Shown here one piece after another: positions 25,600-39,812 of a stretch of 64,000 nt of DNA. Every line of letters starts with the position of its first letter. Positions within the stretch are counted from its first letter, which is position 1. The stretch lies in NCBI GenBank assembly GCA_907165065.1, contig OU015538.1, positions 17,933,165 through 17,997,164 on the forward strand, written 5' to 3'. The translations under genes and the position numbers were made by a program. Source of the DNA: Caprimulgus europaeus. Its lineage: Eukaryota; Chordata; Aves; Caprimulgiformes; Caprimulgidae. Under the pieces are notes generated by a model. It saw only the letters and a program-made list of their open reading frames with translations, did not search any database and was not told the DNA's origin.

Positions 25600-28500
25600 T
25601 GTGCACACCTGAACGAATCTTATCCTGCCACATCATTCTTATTTTGTGTTTATTGGTAATCTTTTCTTTTTTTACAGAGATAGTCCAGACTTGGTATATT
25701 GTGTAGAAACATAATGAAGACTTAAAAATTTTAAATTTCTAAAATTTCAAATTAAATTGTATTACTTCATATTCTTTCAGTATCTGTATTATTTTCTTCT
25801 TTGATTGCAGTAGTGGTTACTGACTGTCTGACTATTTTACCTGAACACTATTGACTCATTGTGACAATAGTCAAACTAACATTTTTGAAATAGCAACAAG
25901 GACAGCTACTGCTTAGTGCTGAGTATAAGTGTTCTTATTTGTGTAAGGGGCTTTTACAGGATATCTAGGACAAATTTCTCTCCCTCTCTTTTGAGATCTC
26001 ATATACTGAAAAAACTGTTGAGGTTTCAAGAGCCACTATGTTTTAGGAAGACCTCCTAAAGACATCTTAATTCCCAAATCCCCTTGAGAGACTGTGCACT
26101 TTTCAGCAGCAAAGCTTCTGCCTCTGTTATTACTGTTTATTTTTGTTGAAGGAGACACTAACATCAAGAAACAAATGGCGATCTCTCCCGGCAGTCTTAT
26201 TCTATTAAGGACAGCTGTTATTGTGTCTGCGGCTGTGTACAAAGCATAGGATATAATTTTTTACTGTGGCTCGCTGATTGTTTTGTTCATCTCTGCTGGT
26301 GACAGATTAGCTTTGCAGCACATCCATAGGTCACCAGCCACCCTTTTTGTATTTGTAGTGGCCAGTACTGTGAAGAAAGATTTTAAATTGAAAATAACAC
26401 TTTCTTTTGTTGTCTTGCATTTTGGAGACCCAGAACGGTGTAGCAGAGGTGCCGTAGGTCATGCTAAAGATACACTAGCAGTGCTGCATGCAAGAGCTTT
26501 TATAGTAGCACCAGTCTCTCATTATACCTGCTGTCAGCTGGTCCTGTCTGTCCATGACATTTATAAAATTCTTTTCATAAAAAATTTAAGGTTAAAAGGT
26601 GTTAAGAAAAGGTATACTACCATGGTTTACTAATGAAAGAAGGAAAGGTTATTTTATTACCAAATGTATAAAGGAAAGCACTCTTCTTCATCTTAGCTGG
26701 ATGTTTTCTTCATGAAATGCAAAAGCCTTTATCTTTTATATTTCATTTTGATCAGGTTTTCCTGAAATAGTTCTAATTAAATACTCTTTTAAAACTTATT
26801 ACTGAAGCATCAAAGGTATATTTTAAAATGAGATAACAGATTTAAATTCTTTACAGACTCTGTAAGATGCTTTTTGCAAAAACACTATAAAAACAAACCT
26901 GCATTTTCAAGGAAGGAGGTGGCATATGTTGATAAAAATTGAGAAAAACTAAATAATGGTGCTGACTCTAGTTACAACAAATGGACAGATTCATCCAATC
27001 TTTCTTTAAAAGGACGATGTTACTGAACTGATGAAGCACAGTGAGGTCCTTTGTTTTGAATCATGGAATGTGTGCAGCCCCAGGAGCTAGACCAACCCAA
27101 AGCAACACCAGTGAGGCCAGAAGGGTGTATCTCTGGCCTGACACAGAAATTTGTCTTTTACTTCCTTCATGTCACTTCCAAACAAAGTTATTTATTTTCC
27201 TGATTATAAGCGTTTTACATGAAATATATTGTCAGTGAAGCAGACTGATTCCAAGAAGGAAGAGCCCTGTAAATAAATGCATTGGAACATACAGAGCTCT
27301 GAGTTAGAATCCAGGAGTTAGACCCTGCTTCTTTTTCCAAGTGTGTTAATTTGGTTCCTTCCTCTGTGTTTCCCCCTCTCCAGCAGCACTAGCTCTTGGG
27401 GGCAGGACTCATCCCTTCTTATGTATATGAAATGTATTGAATAGGGCAGCTCCAGTGTCAGCTAAATTTCAAGACACGAAAAAACAAGGAGGATAAATCA
27501 GTAACTAGATCTGAGGCTATAAATATTTTACTCTTTGTCTTTAATAGACAAAAATATAGCACCACCCATGCTGCAACAAAATAGTTTCAAATTAGTTAAA
27601 AACGTAAGCTAAAACTAAAATGTTGCCCTTTAGATTCAACCAGGCTGTTTCAATTAAAATTATGTACATTGTTTCTGCACAAGATCCACTCAAAAGATGC
27701 CACACTGAATAATCTCACCAGTTGTCAGGGCTTTGGGATGAATTTTCCTTTTCATTTCTAGAATAACTGTAGGGTTAAACCTCTGTTACTGTGGATTTTA
27801 TTTATTTATTAATATTAATCTCATGAGTTGTTGCATAGAAATCTTCTGGGAGAACTTCACTTTTCTTTTGGAGTTCTGACTGGGGCAAGCAAGCAATTCC
27901 TGTCTGTTGTCTACATTCTGCCCGTCTGACTGACAGAACCAGAACCTTGAAAAGAGTTACAGTTGATAGATATGCCTCTATAAATGAAGTGCTTAAAGTT
28001 GAGAAAAAAATGCTGTCTGAGCTAATTTAGTCCTAGTCTCAAATATTTTCTATCCCTCCTTACCTTTAAACTGAGAACTTTTGCCGAATATGTTTTGATA
28101 GTAACAAATAAAGACTTATTTGGGATATGGATACTGGTCATCTCCAGATATGTGCAGAGTGAATGAGCATTCAAATATATCTTGTATCCTTGCCAAAATA
28201 CCATTCCAATACAGCTTGCCAAAGAAGTCCCAGAGAATAGTTCTTTATCTTCTTGAGAGCCAAAAAATGAGTCTGTATTGTGGGATAGACTTACTTATCA
28301 GGGGTACAGTTCAGCTTTCTTGGCTCATACTTTCTTCAAGATAGAACCTATTTAATGAATACTCCTGACAAAAATTGTTAACAGTTTTCTTGGGGTGTTG
28401 ATAGCTGCTCATGCACCTCATCAATTCTCTCCTGCTTTCTTAAAGGAGAGCCACCATCTTACAGGAATATGAAGATCCTTTGCTGGGACTGGTGTGGAAA

Positions 28501-28600
28501 AGGATTTTGAAAGCACTATATACTTTATTTCTGTAAAATAACGAAGAGAAGAAAGTATGGATTACCAATATATCCAAGACATCACATACTGAAAGTTAAA
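25600..28600. other. Non-genic AT-rich sequence
   Basis: Frames at 26283-26633 (plus, 116 codons) and 26036-26242 (minus) are open but show no domain and no bounding splice pair. No repeats are recognised in this stretch. Confidence 0.55.
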
Positions 28601-28639
28601 TTAGCAGCACAGCAAAACTGGGTTTTGTACAGCCTGCTA

Positions 28640-28720
28640 GCTTCGATATAAAGGGGAGAGGCGGTTCACGGAGCTTGCACTGACTGACTGCTTTGAAAGT
28701 CACTCTGTTTTCCTGGTAAC
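28640..28720 (+). promoter_or_regulatory. Candidate TATA-type promoter
   Basis: TATAAAGG at 28647-28654 is a good TATA box. About 30 bp downstream (28677-28684) is a TTGCACTG-like stretch that could serve as an initiator. The 50 bp around it hold three CpG pairs, in a window where CpG is scarce. CCTG followed by GTAACT near 28714 could act as a donor ending a short first exon. A transcript starting here would be non-coding or coding with its start further on. No promoter family is recognised; the reading is inference from spacing and motif quality. Confidence 0.2.
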
Positions 28721-29550
28721 TTTTCCATTTCTTGGAGCAACACAGTGAAATGTTAATAGTTTTAAAGTGAGGAATATAACCATAATATATATAAGAAAAA
28801 GGGCAGTTTTCTTTCTTTCTTTAAAATTTCCAGATCTTGTTAAAAACTTTTATCTTCAGTGTGAGCCTAGTTTGCCATGCTTACGTTTTATCCAGTCTTG
28901 ACTTTTTGTTGTCCAGAAACAAATGCCTCAGCAGAAAACATCTTTCAGCTACACTGTTGTCTGCAGAGCACACTCCAAGTTTTTGCACGATTGTCATTTT
29001 GGATTTAAAATTAAAACTTTGAGCCCTGACACAACTAAACCACATTATATGTTGTTTTGATCACCCTCTATGAGCTTTATAGTATCATGGAGAAATCATT
29101 ATGGGATAACATTGAGGATGAGCTATGCAAATCTCCATTTCTGTGCTGGAATTTCAAAAGGCCACCTTAGAACTGTTGGACTCTGGATGCCTGGATAGGA
29201 AAACAATTGAAATTCAACAGCAATTGCAAACTATCTGCAAACAGTTGTAATATTCACTGCAAAGCAGACACCAGTGAATTCCAGAGAAGATTTAGTAATG
29301 TAGTATCTGTTCAGATGAAATGACAGGAAACCTTGAGTCTGCTTGAACAAGGATACACGTGAACACTTCTGTGACAAACCTTCCAGCAAGTCTGTCTCTG
29401 CACTGCTATGTGTTGTATGGCTGTTACAACCAGAACTATTTTACCTTGCATCCATTTTTTGTTAGTCAGGCTGTTATCAATCCTTCTTTTAAGAGTTATC
29501 CAGTTTGTTTTAACGTTTCAGACTGACTCATTGCTTTTGTTTCCAACCCC

Positions 29551-29570
29551 TTTTTTTTTTTTTTTTTTTT
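29551..29570. repeat. Poly-T run, 20 bases
   Basis: This is the longest pure homopolymer outside the LTR element. No adjoining LINE, SINE or retrocopy is evident on the minus strand upstream of the equivalent A tail. Confidence 0.9.
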
Positions 29571-32500
29571 GGCAATCTTCAGAATTTGTTGAATAATTAT
29601 TTCTGCAGTTTCATCAGGAACTTCAGTGATACTCAGCAATTTCTTCTATATAGTTTTGAAAGTATTCTGCTCAGAAAGAACAATGACATGCAAAAGAATC
29701 TTTGGGCCATGGCAAGCACATTTTTAATAATGCATTTACACTTTGTGCCTGACTAAGAAAATGTCTTGTCAGCAAGCTTTTTCCTATAGGTTTTCTTTTC
29801 TGACCTACAGACCAAATACTCTGGCTGTGATACAGCATGAGGTATTTTAATGTTCCTTCTTGCATATTTAAATAATTCTGTGTCTTTAAAGATTTTCATT
29901 TTAGTGGAATAATCATCCAGACTTTGGGAGAAAAAAGCAAGCAATCTGATTTGTGCTTGGAAATGTTCCCCACCTATCTCATCACCTGAGGTAACATAAA
30001 ATAGACATGTTACACATCCTGCAGGATTCAGAAATTTCCATACTAGATAGTCCTTAAATACTGGAAATACTTTTGAAATTATTTATTGAAATGACACTTC
30101 TTTTTCTAGGACCATGTGGGAATGCTTTGTATGCTGAATTAACCCAGAAATCTGAAGAAATTTTTCACCTTTCTTTTCTGGAAATCCTGCCTCAGATAAT
30201 CCAGTGGGGTACAGCCCAGAAACACAAGTTAAATTATCTTTAAAATGCCCTAATTCTGTTTAGATATGAACCTCTTTTCAAAATCTACATAAATACAGTA
30301 TTTTAAAGTCCTCATGTTGACTATACGTGTATTGTTTCAGTATCAACTTAAGTCAATGGCAAAATGCTCATTAACTTTGGGATGATGACCAGTCCCTAAC
30401 AGTGGAAGTAGCCCATATTGTGTGACTTATGTCCACTTGCAGCTAAGTTCTGTAATTTACATTTTGAATTATGAGGATTGCAACTGATTAGTCATCAGAG
30501 TGAATGCAGGTAAAAGTAAAAACAAAGCATCATCACTGAATATTTCACAACCGCAAAAAAATGAGATCATTGCAAAGACTTAATTCTTCAGTCTTCTACT
30601 TACACTTTTTTGCAGTTATTTCAGTCACTGCTGAAATGCACCCATGCAGCACAGGAGATTTAGGCAGGAATTGAAGACGATGACTTTTTCCGATTGAAGC
30701 TGCAGGACCAATTTTGATAGTAATTATCTGAAGTTGGGTCAGCTTACTGGATGTTATTATCTCCTGCCAAAGTAAAAATGAAATTTGTGAAAAATGAAAC
30801 CTGTAATGATCCTAAGTGGTGAGACCCTAGTAATGGAAATCATCCAGAAATACAGATTTTCCTGCTGCAGAAACTATCATTTGGTGGTATTTCTTCTGAG
30901 GTGCTCTGAAGGGAAAAATTCCAATTAATGATTTATTAATAACAAGTGAATATAATTTTCCAGCAATGTTGCCTCTCATTTCATTAGGAATCCGAAATGT
31001 ATCCCATCACCATGGAGGCTTCAGGTGTCAGATGGGATAGGGGAACAGAGAAGCGTGGTGGACTGTTGGTCACTTAGCAATGCAATTGCAAACAAAGGTC
31101 CCTCAGTTCTTTGAAATCTTATGTTTGTGGTAGGAGTCCTACAACTGCATATATTGCTTACAAGCTTAATGGATTGGACTTCAAAATACTTTTATTTATC
31201 ATGCCTATTAAAAGTCATGTTCCCACTCTTCATTCTTGCGTTAGCCTCTTCAGGAATCCCTTCATTTTTCTTGATGTGTGGTATTCTACCAGAGGTTTAC
31301 CAGCTAGTGGAAAAAGAGAAGGATTGTTCCATGTTATGTATAAACATAATCTTGTTTGTGCTCAGTCTGACGTGTTCCCTTTTGGACCAGTTGTACATAA
31401 TATAAAATCCAATTTAGGCTCTGAAGAACTGTGGTTGATCCTGTAAGCTATGTTTTTACAATTAGGTATTCCTGCATACATGTAAGGCTCTGAATTTGTC
31501 CTATTTGGTCTGGGATATATTTTAGATGTTTAGACTCTAGTTAAGTCTCTTCTAATGTTTCCTTGTTGAGATAAATTATCTGAGCTTTTAAATCTTTTGT
31601 TCGGGGTGCTTTCCCAGTTCTTTAATCATTGTTATAGCACTTTACTAATCCTTGCCCATCCCAGTGGTCCTCAGATAAAAGCCATTGTGATTTCCTGCAC
31701 CTCTCAGCTCAGGAACTGTGAGCAGTGAAAAGAGGTTGTATTTCAACATCCTTGCAATCTCAGTCTCATGAAATAGCACTGAGCCAGGAGTAGACAGTTG
31801 TAAATAGAGAAGCCTTTGGACTACTTTTATTTGTGATGGCAATTGCCCCATCTTCCAATAGATGTGGATCTAGTCTTTTGAACAATTCTTGAATTTTGTG
31901 GCAAGCATAATTCAACTAAACCCTATAGTATCCTCAAATTATTGTAAAGAAACTTCTCATAAATTTTATTCATAAAAACTTCAGGATTCAGCTCTGTGTA
32001 ATATAGCTATTGACTGATACAGTCTGTTTCAATGTAAAGCAGAAATATCTCACAAATACTAATACCTAAGAATCAGAAGAAGTCTTTGTTCATTGAATTC
32101 TCAGAGGTCTTGGCACACCTTGACTTATGTCTTGTATCGAGCTGTCTTTCATGTATCTAATTTAGAAACTGCAGTAGATCAGAATTGGGGAAAGTACATC
32201 CGGCTTTCATCACTGACTTGTCAATATAAGGAGAAGTGACATGACAATAACAGGTCCCAGCATGTTTGTTAAGGATTCTTCACCCATGAAATTTATAATC
32301 CTTTCAAACACAGAAACTATACAGTTTTAAAGGAGCTTTGTAGGGCTCATGAAAATTAAATGCAGAAAATATGGAGCGGGTGGCAAATAAAGTAGCTTCC
32401 TGATCACTTAGTGACTTGCTTTAATTGCAGGAGATTGTTTTAGCTGAAGAAATAAATCCTTTTCTGTTCTTGTTAAAGAGTATATGACTTTTTAATGTTT

Positions 32501-35500
32501 TCAGCCATTTTGAACAATTGTGTATGAAGTTTTGGTGTAAACATGTTTATTTGAATGAGTGTCACCCTATATTTACTTATAGAGGATTCCCAGTAGTATT
32601 AACTTTAATAGCTGTACTTCTGGTTAAATTGGTGATTTACATTAAAACAAGGTCTTGAAAACAGATTGCTGTGTTGGATACTACATTTCACCAGCAATAA
32701 ACAATATAATTCTTTGAATACTACTGTTGATTTCTGCTACCAGCAGTATGAAAGATCACATAATATCTTAGGAGATATTTATATATAGCTGTAGTAATGC
32801 CATTTTGTGTTTATATATAGATTAACATGTTTTGCAGGATAGTAATAGGTTAAGAAGTATTTGTTAAGTATCTATACTTTCATAATATTTCTAAAAGCAG
32901 TGAATTTCACATATCCATGTCAAAATACAACTACATTTATTTAATTTAAACACTTATGTTTCATTTGACACAGACAGCTTTAGTGAGGTAAAATGGTGAC
33001 CAGAGTTTTTAGGTGAATTCTTGCTATGAAAGTTGCAGTCTTCACGTTGGTCCTTGGGTCTCATTTCTCCACTCAGCCCTGGGAAGCTGCTCCAGCAAAT
33101 CCCTCCATGACCCCAAGCTGCAATAATGGATGCAGTGACTCTTTCAAGTGGCCACTTGAAGAGGCAGAGTTAAGGTTGCTTCAGTTTTTATACTGACAAT
33201 GCATCTTCTAGCTTTTCAGACATTTGAAACTGAAGTATTCTAATTCTTCACTGTTTTTCAGATGCTGGAGTGACAGTGAACTTCCCTTTCTAGAAGCACA
33301 GAATACTGTCAATAACCTTAACTACATGCATGATAGGTTTTGCCATTGAATGATAAGGAAATCTTTTCTTGCACTAGTTGTCATATCACTGTTCCACTGT
33401 TACAGTAAACTTTTTTTCAATGACTGCCTTTAAAGTGCTGGTTTTGACTTTACTGGTCATTGCCATAGGAGCATGGCCAACAAATACCCAAGTATGGCAG
33501 CAGATTAAGGTAGAGCTTTCCAAGAGCAACAGTGAATCATTTAGGTCACTTATCATCTGCCACCAGCCACCTTTTTCTATAGCATTTTATAGTATTCAGA
33601 TTAGTTCTTTATCCCAGTTCTGAAATAGTCTCAAGATGGAATTATTTATTTTAAAATGTATACATGCAAGTTTCTTAAATTATGTGATGGGCTGGAGCTG
33701 CACCAACATAATCTTATCAGCATTCAGTATCACCGGCTTTAGAAAAAAAATAATCAAATGCATGATAATGAGATGAGATAAAAATTCAATCAGAAGAATA
33801 AAATATTTTTGTGATTGTTTTATTCATTTTCTTTCTCATACAATTCTCTCTCCTAAAACTCCCTGTCTTAAGCAGCCACTTTTTGGCATTTGTTACGAAA
33901 TATATAAAACCTGCCACATGTGAGTGGAGGATTTTTAAATTACTAGTGAGGACTGGATATACTTTCACTTTAATCTGAATTGGAAATAGCTGAAGTAAGG
34001 AATAACAATGTTGTCTGCAGAGATACTGGTGTAAATAGAAAGATATTTCCAAGCATAGTCTTTTATTTTTACTTTTTATTCATAACTGGTAAGGAACTGT
34101 AAATAACTTCACAAGGGATGTTGCTGATTAGAATTAAAAGGGAAAAAACAATACAGAAGTTATAGAAAATTGGAAAAGTTCTGAACAAGTTCCCTGTTTA
34201 CCTATCTCTTTCCTTTCTTTTCAAGAAAACAATTAGCTAAGATTCCAGTAAAAGATGTTTTTTTCTTTCCTAAGTTGGCACTTTCCCCCTTATTTTTTTA
34301 TCTCATTTTATCGCTCCCCTTTTTATAGAAATAAAAGAGGGAGCCAGCCGGTGAGCTTGGCTCTAAGTATGTAGTTCAGCTCCTTTGGTAGGTAATTTTC
34401 TATATATCCTTTTTTGCTCTATCCTTATATGTTGCTACATGCTTTCTCACCAGATTTGTTGGGAGGAGAGCTAACAACAGATGTCAGAATGAATGAGCCC
34501 AGTGTGCTTGACAAATGGATAGATATCGAACAGTTTGCTCACTGACTCACGTAACTGCAGCTTTGTAAATCTGAAGACTTGCAGTTATGGTGTGTGAAGG
34601 GGTCATAGGCAGTTTCATAAACCTGTGGAAGAACTTTTTCAGAGAAGAGCACCCTAATTATACTGCAGCTCTTGTGTTTTTATTGAATATTAGCTATAGG
34701 AATATACACTGTTGTGATCTATCAGAATTTCAGTAGTTAGTGAAGCCCAGACTTGCACGTCCTTACGTTTGGATATTTTATCTGCTGTGAACTGAGTTTG
34801 TGATAACTCATGTACCTTTCTTTAAAATAATGAGAAACTTTGAAACCTTCTCAGACTCTGTAATTCTCTTACAATTCAGGTTGATATATTTATATTTTTG
34901 TTCTGCATGTCAGTTATAGAGGTAGCAAACATAACACTGATGACCTACAAACATACAAAATTTGTCCAAAGTGACTGAATTATGTCCACAAACAAATCAT
35001 TGCCAAATTTACCTTTTGAGCCTGAGTTAAGTTGTCCTCAAACTGCTTACAAGTGTGGGGTTTTTTATTATTTTTAAGTGATGCTTAACTTGGTTATCTT
35101 GCTATGAATAAAGGAAAGTTTAAACTTCAAGAGTCCCAACATGGAGAAGAATTCCAAATGGAGACAAATTTATGTTCTGCATTTAGAGAGCAATCATGTT
35201 TGTTCTTTGAAAGATGTGCCTTTTGTATCCTCAACTTTTTTCAAATGTAATATGTGTAACTCTCCTCTCTAGTTCAGTTGAGCTCAGTATAGGACACAAA
35301 AGAGCCAAGAGGAAAAACTATATGCCAGCTTTTCAGATCTCTAGTTGGAATTTGTTTCAATAGTTATTATAAGATAGAGAAAAAAAATAATATCATCTAC
35401 AGATTGCATAGGCCATTCTGATATTAGCTATAGTTTAAAAGTATTCAGAACATACCTTTTTTTCCCCCTTGTATGATTTCTCTACTACTTTCCATGTGGG

Positions 35501-35644
35501 TAAATTTAGCAAAGACAAAAAGTGATGATTTGCTGATCTTAAAGAACAGCAGCATTTCTAGAAGGGCAGAAGGAGCTTCCAGCATAACAGAGAAGTGATC
35601 TTAAGTCCTTTAAGTTTTAATGTATTGATTTTATATGTGCTCAC

Positions 35645-35661
35645 AAAAAAAAAAAAAAAAA
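35645..35661. repeat. Poly-A run, 17 bases
   Basis: This is a direct run of A. The sequence to its left has no recognisable retrocopy body, so it is recorded as a simple homopolymer. Confidence 0.9.
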
Positions 35662-37930
35662 TCCAAAAAGCTGTAACTAGTACTGTATTTGTTATCACAA
35701 ATATAATAGAATTTATAGTTAAATATATAATGGCCATATCTCATTTTGCATTAATGTAGTGGCTTTCATCTAAAAAGAAAGTACCCAATGTGCTAGGCAA
35801 AGGGTACACCCTGCCAATAAAATGAGTCATACTTTATGCACTCAACGTGTGTATCACCTTGAGTATTATAAAAACCTATAAAACTGACAACAAGTTATGT
35901 TTTAGCATCATTCCTGAAAGTGGCATCCCTATTTCTGGAACGGTGTTCTCAGGGATTCCAGTCAGTACCCCAGTGATGTGACATCCTTGAAAATATCATG
36001 TACTGAGGACTGACAGATTGTAGGCACCAGAGATATTTAATGAATATATAACAGTTCCAAAATACTACTATATTACTTGTGTTTAAATGTGCAATGCAAC
36101 GTTACTCTAGCTGAAAGTTCCTTTTAAATTCAGGATTCATAAGCAATTTGAAATAAAGCATAAATTAGACTTAAACAGTATGGAAAATGTATTGTAGGTT
36201 AGTGAGTGATACCCATTATTTTATCTTTCACTAGTTAAGACCAAAGCCTGACACAAGTATGATGTAATATTCATTGTCCAGGAGTCTTCCAGTTAAAGAC
36301 AGTTAATTTTTTTTCTGTGTTTAAAAGTAACTCTGAAAAATAACAGAAAATTGTTGTATTTTCTGTTCATAGATGATCTCTCTTGAATTCATGCTCAGAA
36401 AATGTCCACCTTAGATGTGGTGTTTTCTTGCGCTTTCCCAATTCTGTGGTGTAAACTGCTCATGAATTTCAGAAAGTTGTATTAGAATAATCTCTTAATA
36501 TCAGTTAGAAATGACATTAGATTGAACTAAATGTCTTAATATCAACTCCCTCCCATGAGAGCTGTAAGTTTTAAAGGAAATTAATCTCTCTTTTGCTTTA
36601 CACAAATAATTTAACTAAAACTAATAGACTTTAAGAGATAACAACTGACTTTTTTGGGACCTAGTAGCTCAACACCTAGGCTCTCAATGTCTGTTACACT
36701 ATTACACTTTTAGGAGGCTATTAATTTTATTATTATAAGTAATCAGGACTCAAACAATGTCAATAGGACTACACAAGTTTGGAATCTATCTCCTTATGTA
36801 TTGATGTATTTTTAAGAATAACTACATTTACACAATACCAGACCAGAAAATTAGGCCACTACCTCTGGTCTGCTGTGTTATTTTTTATTCTCTTCTAGTA
36901 TTTCTTGTTCTAGCTATTGCAGAGTATAGCTTTGGGGGATGTGGAGTTTCTATATATCTTTTGAAGAAATGAGCAGAAATTTCAGATGCAACCTGTTACT
37001 ACCTGTTCAACATGATTTCTGAGAGGCAAAAAGCCTGACTGTGCTTTACAACTTTGATTTGTGAATCAATTATTTTTGTCTAGCTTGAAGTAGTTTCATC
37101 AGCTTCAACTTCATATAATGTATTATGACACTATGAAAAACTAAAAGCATTGATTAGCACCTAGTAAATGTTGACCAAGTTCCATATTTGTCTGTTGTTC
37201 AAAGTATTCCAATTTTTATATTTTTAACATATTATAAGAGGGTGAGAAAACAAATTATGAAAATTTTCTGGCTCATTAGTCCATCTTAGGCATGATTCAG
37301 AAGACTTAAAGTCCAATTTAGTCAGTCTCTAAGGTAAAAAAGTATAACTTGTGAACTAAAAAAGAAGTGCATTAGTTTTAATTTGTCTGTAATGGTAATG
37401 GAGTTGGTATGTTCGCAGTTCTCTGTCCATTCATCAATAGAGAACCTCCACAAACCAGCATCTCCTCTCATTTTTCTTCCCCAAAGGTACTACAGCTTCA
37501 TTTTGGACAAAGTATAATTGATTGCATTTGGGCAAGACTTCTTGTAAGATTAGTTACATTTTTAATCAAAATGTCACCGGGGTACAAATGTGACATGTGC
37601 AAAGAAGTTCTTTGTGTTGGGGGGATTCATTGCTCAAGAACAGCTGCAAGTGCACAGCCTTGTGCTGTACTTTCTTACCTGACAATTATTGGAATATACA
37701 GACACATAATGCCTCTTTATGAAAATGCCAGCTGGATCAGTTAAAGATTTGGAAACCTGATAATTTAGCTCGGTGTCTAACCTCTAAATGTTTGCCCCCA
37801 GAGTGAAAGCCTAATATCCTGTATATTACAGCCCAGGATATCTGTGTAGTACCTGGGAAGGGTTAGGTTATGTCTAAGCAAATTAAGCTCAATACTTTTG
37901 ATTCCAGTCACTGGACACTTTATCCCCAAA

Positions 37931-37959
37931 AGGAGATTTTAGAATTCAGGAGATTTTAG
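37931..37959. repeat. 12-bp direct repeat, 17-bp period
   Basis: AGGAGATTTTAG occurs at 37931-37942 and again at 37948-37959, separated by AATTC. This is a small local duplication with no evident function. Confidence 0.8.
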
Positions 37960-37979
37960 AGGCTATTGTACTGTGTAGG

Positions 37980-38786
37980 AATCAGAGTTTGAATCAAGAA
38001 TGTGTACAAACGTTTTCAAACTTCAAAGGTACATGAGGAAGTTGTGGGTACGCAGCCTCCCTTGCGTAAGGTTAATGCCACAAACTCCTGTGTGAAGAGG
38101 ATGATGTACGTTCAAGAGCTGGCACTGCATAGGGTTGGAAGTGGTACCCAACGTTAGACAGAACTTGTTTTTAAATTCCCAGTGCCAGTGTGCCCCTGCT
38201 TCAAAGCATGTCTGGATGAGCATCGTCTGCTGGCTGATTCACAGCTAATAAATGGATAAAAGATTGACAACCCCAGTCAAAGTTTTGAACAAATATTTTA
38301 TTGTTTTGTCATTAAAGATCTGAAATGTTGAGACTTTCATGCTTGCATGTGAATTTCTCTTTGTCACAGAGTGGGAATTCCATGATCTCCTCTGTGCTGA
38401 GAAGTGCACTGTTCTTTTGCTGATTAGTTAATTATTCACTTGGGCCTTCTCCAGCTGAGTACCCTGATATGAATGAATATAAACAAAACAGTTTCCGCCA
38501 GGTGTCAGCCCCTTAGAATAATGAGAAGCAAAATAAATTAAGGTGTTGTTACTGGTGTAGTTTTTTTAAAAAAAGAAGATGGAGAGAAATATCTCTAGCA
38601 ATTACATTGTTAAAATGGTATTTAAATAAGCTGGATGTGTGGAGGGCTTTGCAATTTAGAATGATTATATAAGAATAATGAAACTTGCTTTTTTTTTTCA
38701 GCCTTCTGTGAAATGGAATAATCAGCACTCTCCTGAACAAACCGTGTTATTCTCGCATGTCTTTCCATGGCTGCATTTGAAGTTAT
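37980..38786. other. Non-genic sequence
   Basis: No gene is recognised. A strong acceptor-like sequence (T-run ending CAG near 38700) is followed by about 28 open plus-strand codons, but no convincing donor follows. The minus-strand frame at 38023-38223 resembles nothing known. Confidence 0.5.
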
Positions 38787-38828
38787 GATTCATATATTAT
38801 GGTGATTCATATATTATGGTGATTCATA
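38787..38828. repeat. 17-bp tandem repeat, about 2.5 copies
   Basis: The unit GATTCATATATTATGGT occurs perfectly at 38787-38803 and 38804-38820, followed by a partial copy (GATTCATA) to 38828. The identity of the copies suggests a recent slippage or duplication event. Confidence 0.95.
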
Positions 38829-39806
38829 GCTTAGCCTTATGAAGCAGAGGTTTATTTTTAGAGTGTTACCTTAAATTAGTATGACTAATAAGTGATTTTG
38901 AGGTACAGTGATTTCAGTGGTTCTGCATCTACTTGTTAGAATTTAATGTGTTTATATATGACTTACTCTGACACTTTGCAGTAGAATTTCCAGGGAGTAG
39001 GTGACTGCTGGGTGTTAACCATGATATATTAGAATCTTTAAACTCATGAATTATTAGGCCTAAAATGAAATGTGCTTTACTGCTCTGTTGAGAAACATCT
39101 TTGCATCTGACATCTGTTATGCAGCAACAGGGGTTACACTCATACCTTCACCGTGCACTATATCATCTCAGAGGCCTTAGGCAATGGTTTGGCACATGGT
39201 AGAGCTCTGCACTTGCTGTTGGGACATCAGATGGCACCAAAACAGTTTGTCACATAATTTCCAGAAGGCAGAAAGCTCTTGGGATCTATCTGCAATGTGA
39301 ATGTAAATAGGATTAACTCTCAAAGACTGGAAGATTGAATTACACTGGAATTCTTCAAGATATATGATATGAAAGAGTATTTATTTCCTCTTTCCTAAAC
39401 TGATATTTAGCTTGTAAGTCTTTTAAAAATTTCAGACCAAAAAAATCAACTGAATTTATTCCTAAATTAATTTCAGGCATTGTTCCTTGTAGAGCTTTTA
39501 TATTTCTCTTCGTGAACAGATAATTGCTACTATTGCCCCTCTCTGCTTGGTAAAGTGGATATTATGAGCTTCAGTACAATCAATATCCAGAAACAGAGAA
39601 AAATTGCAAGGTTAGCGGATTCTTCTTCTTAGACTAATTTTTCTCCTTAAACTGTAAGTATGGCTGACATTTTGCTCTAGACTTAATATCTGTATCTTAA
39701 AAAATGTAACAGACACAAAAAGCTCCTGGAACATGAGGTCATGGGCTGTCATTTCCTTTAAAGGGCAGGAGATTGTTTGTTTTATGAGGATAGTTTTTAT
39801 CAGAGG
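38829..39806. other. Non-genic sequence
   Basis: No gene or repeat is recognised. It borders the coding-like minus-strand stretch at 39813-40202, with a GTGAGT donor-like hexamer (minus strand) at 39807-39812. Confidence 0.5.
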
Positions 39807-39812
39807 ACTCAC

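Larger units (their letters stand above)
28730..37920. other. Non-genic AT-rich sequence
   Basis: No gene is supported. Two overlapping plus-strand frames at 31111-31446 and a signal-peptide-like frame at 33378-33623 have no family resemblance and no gene context. Homopolymers occur at 29551-29570 (20 T) and 35645-35661 (17 A). No interspersed repeat is recognised in these 9 kb. Confidence 0.55.

Noticed and set aside
33378-33623. A plus-strand frame with a hydrophobic, signal-peptide-like segment.
   Set aside because: Hydrophobic stretches are common in T-rich DNA. There is no start context, splice site or family resemblance.
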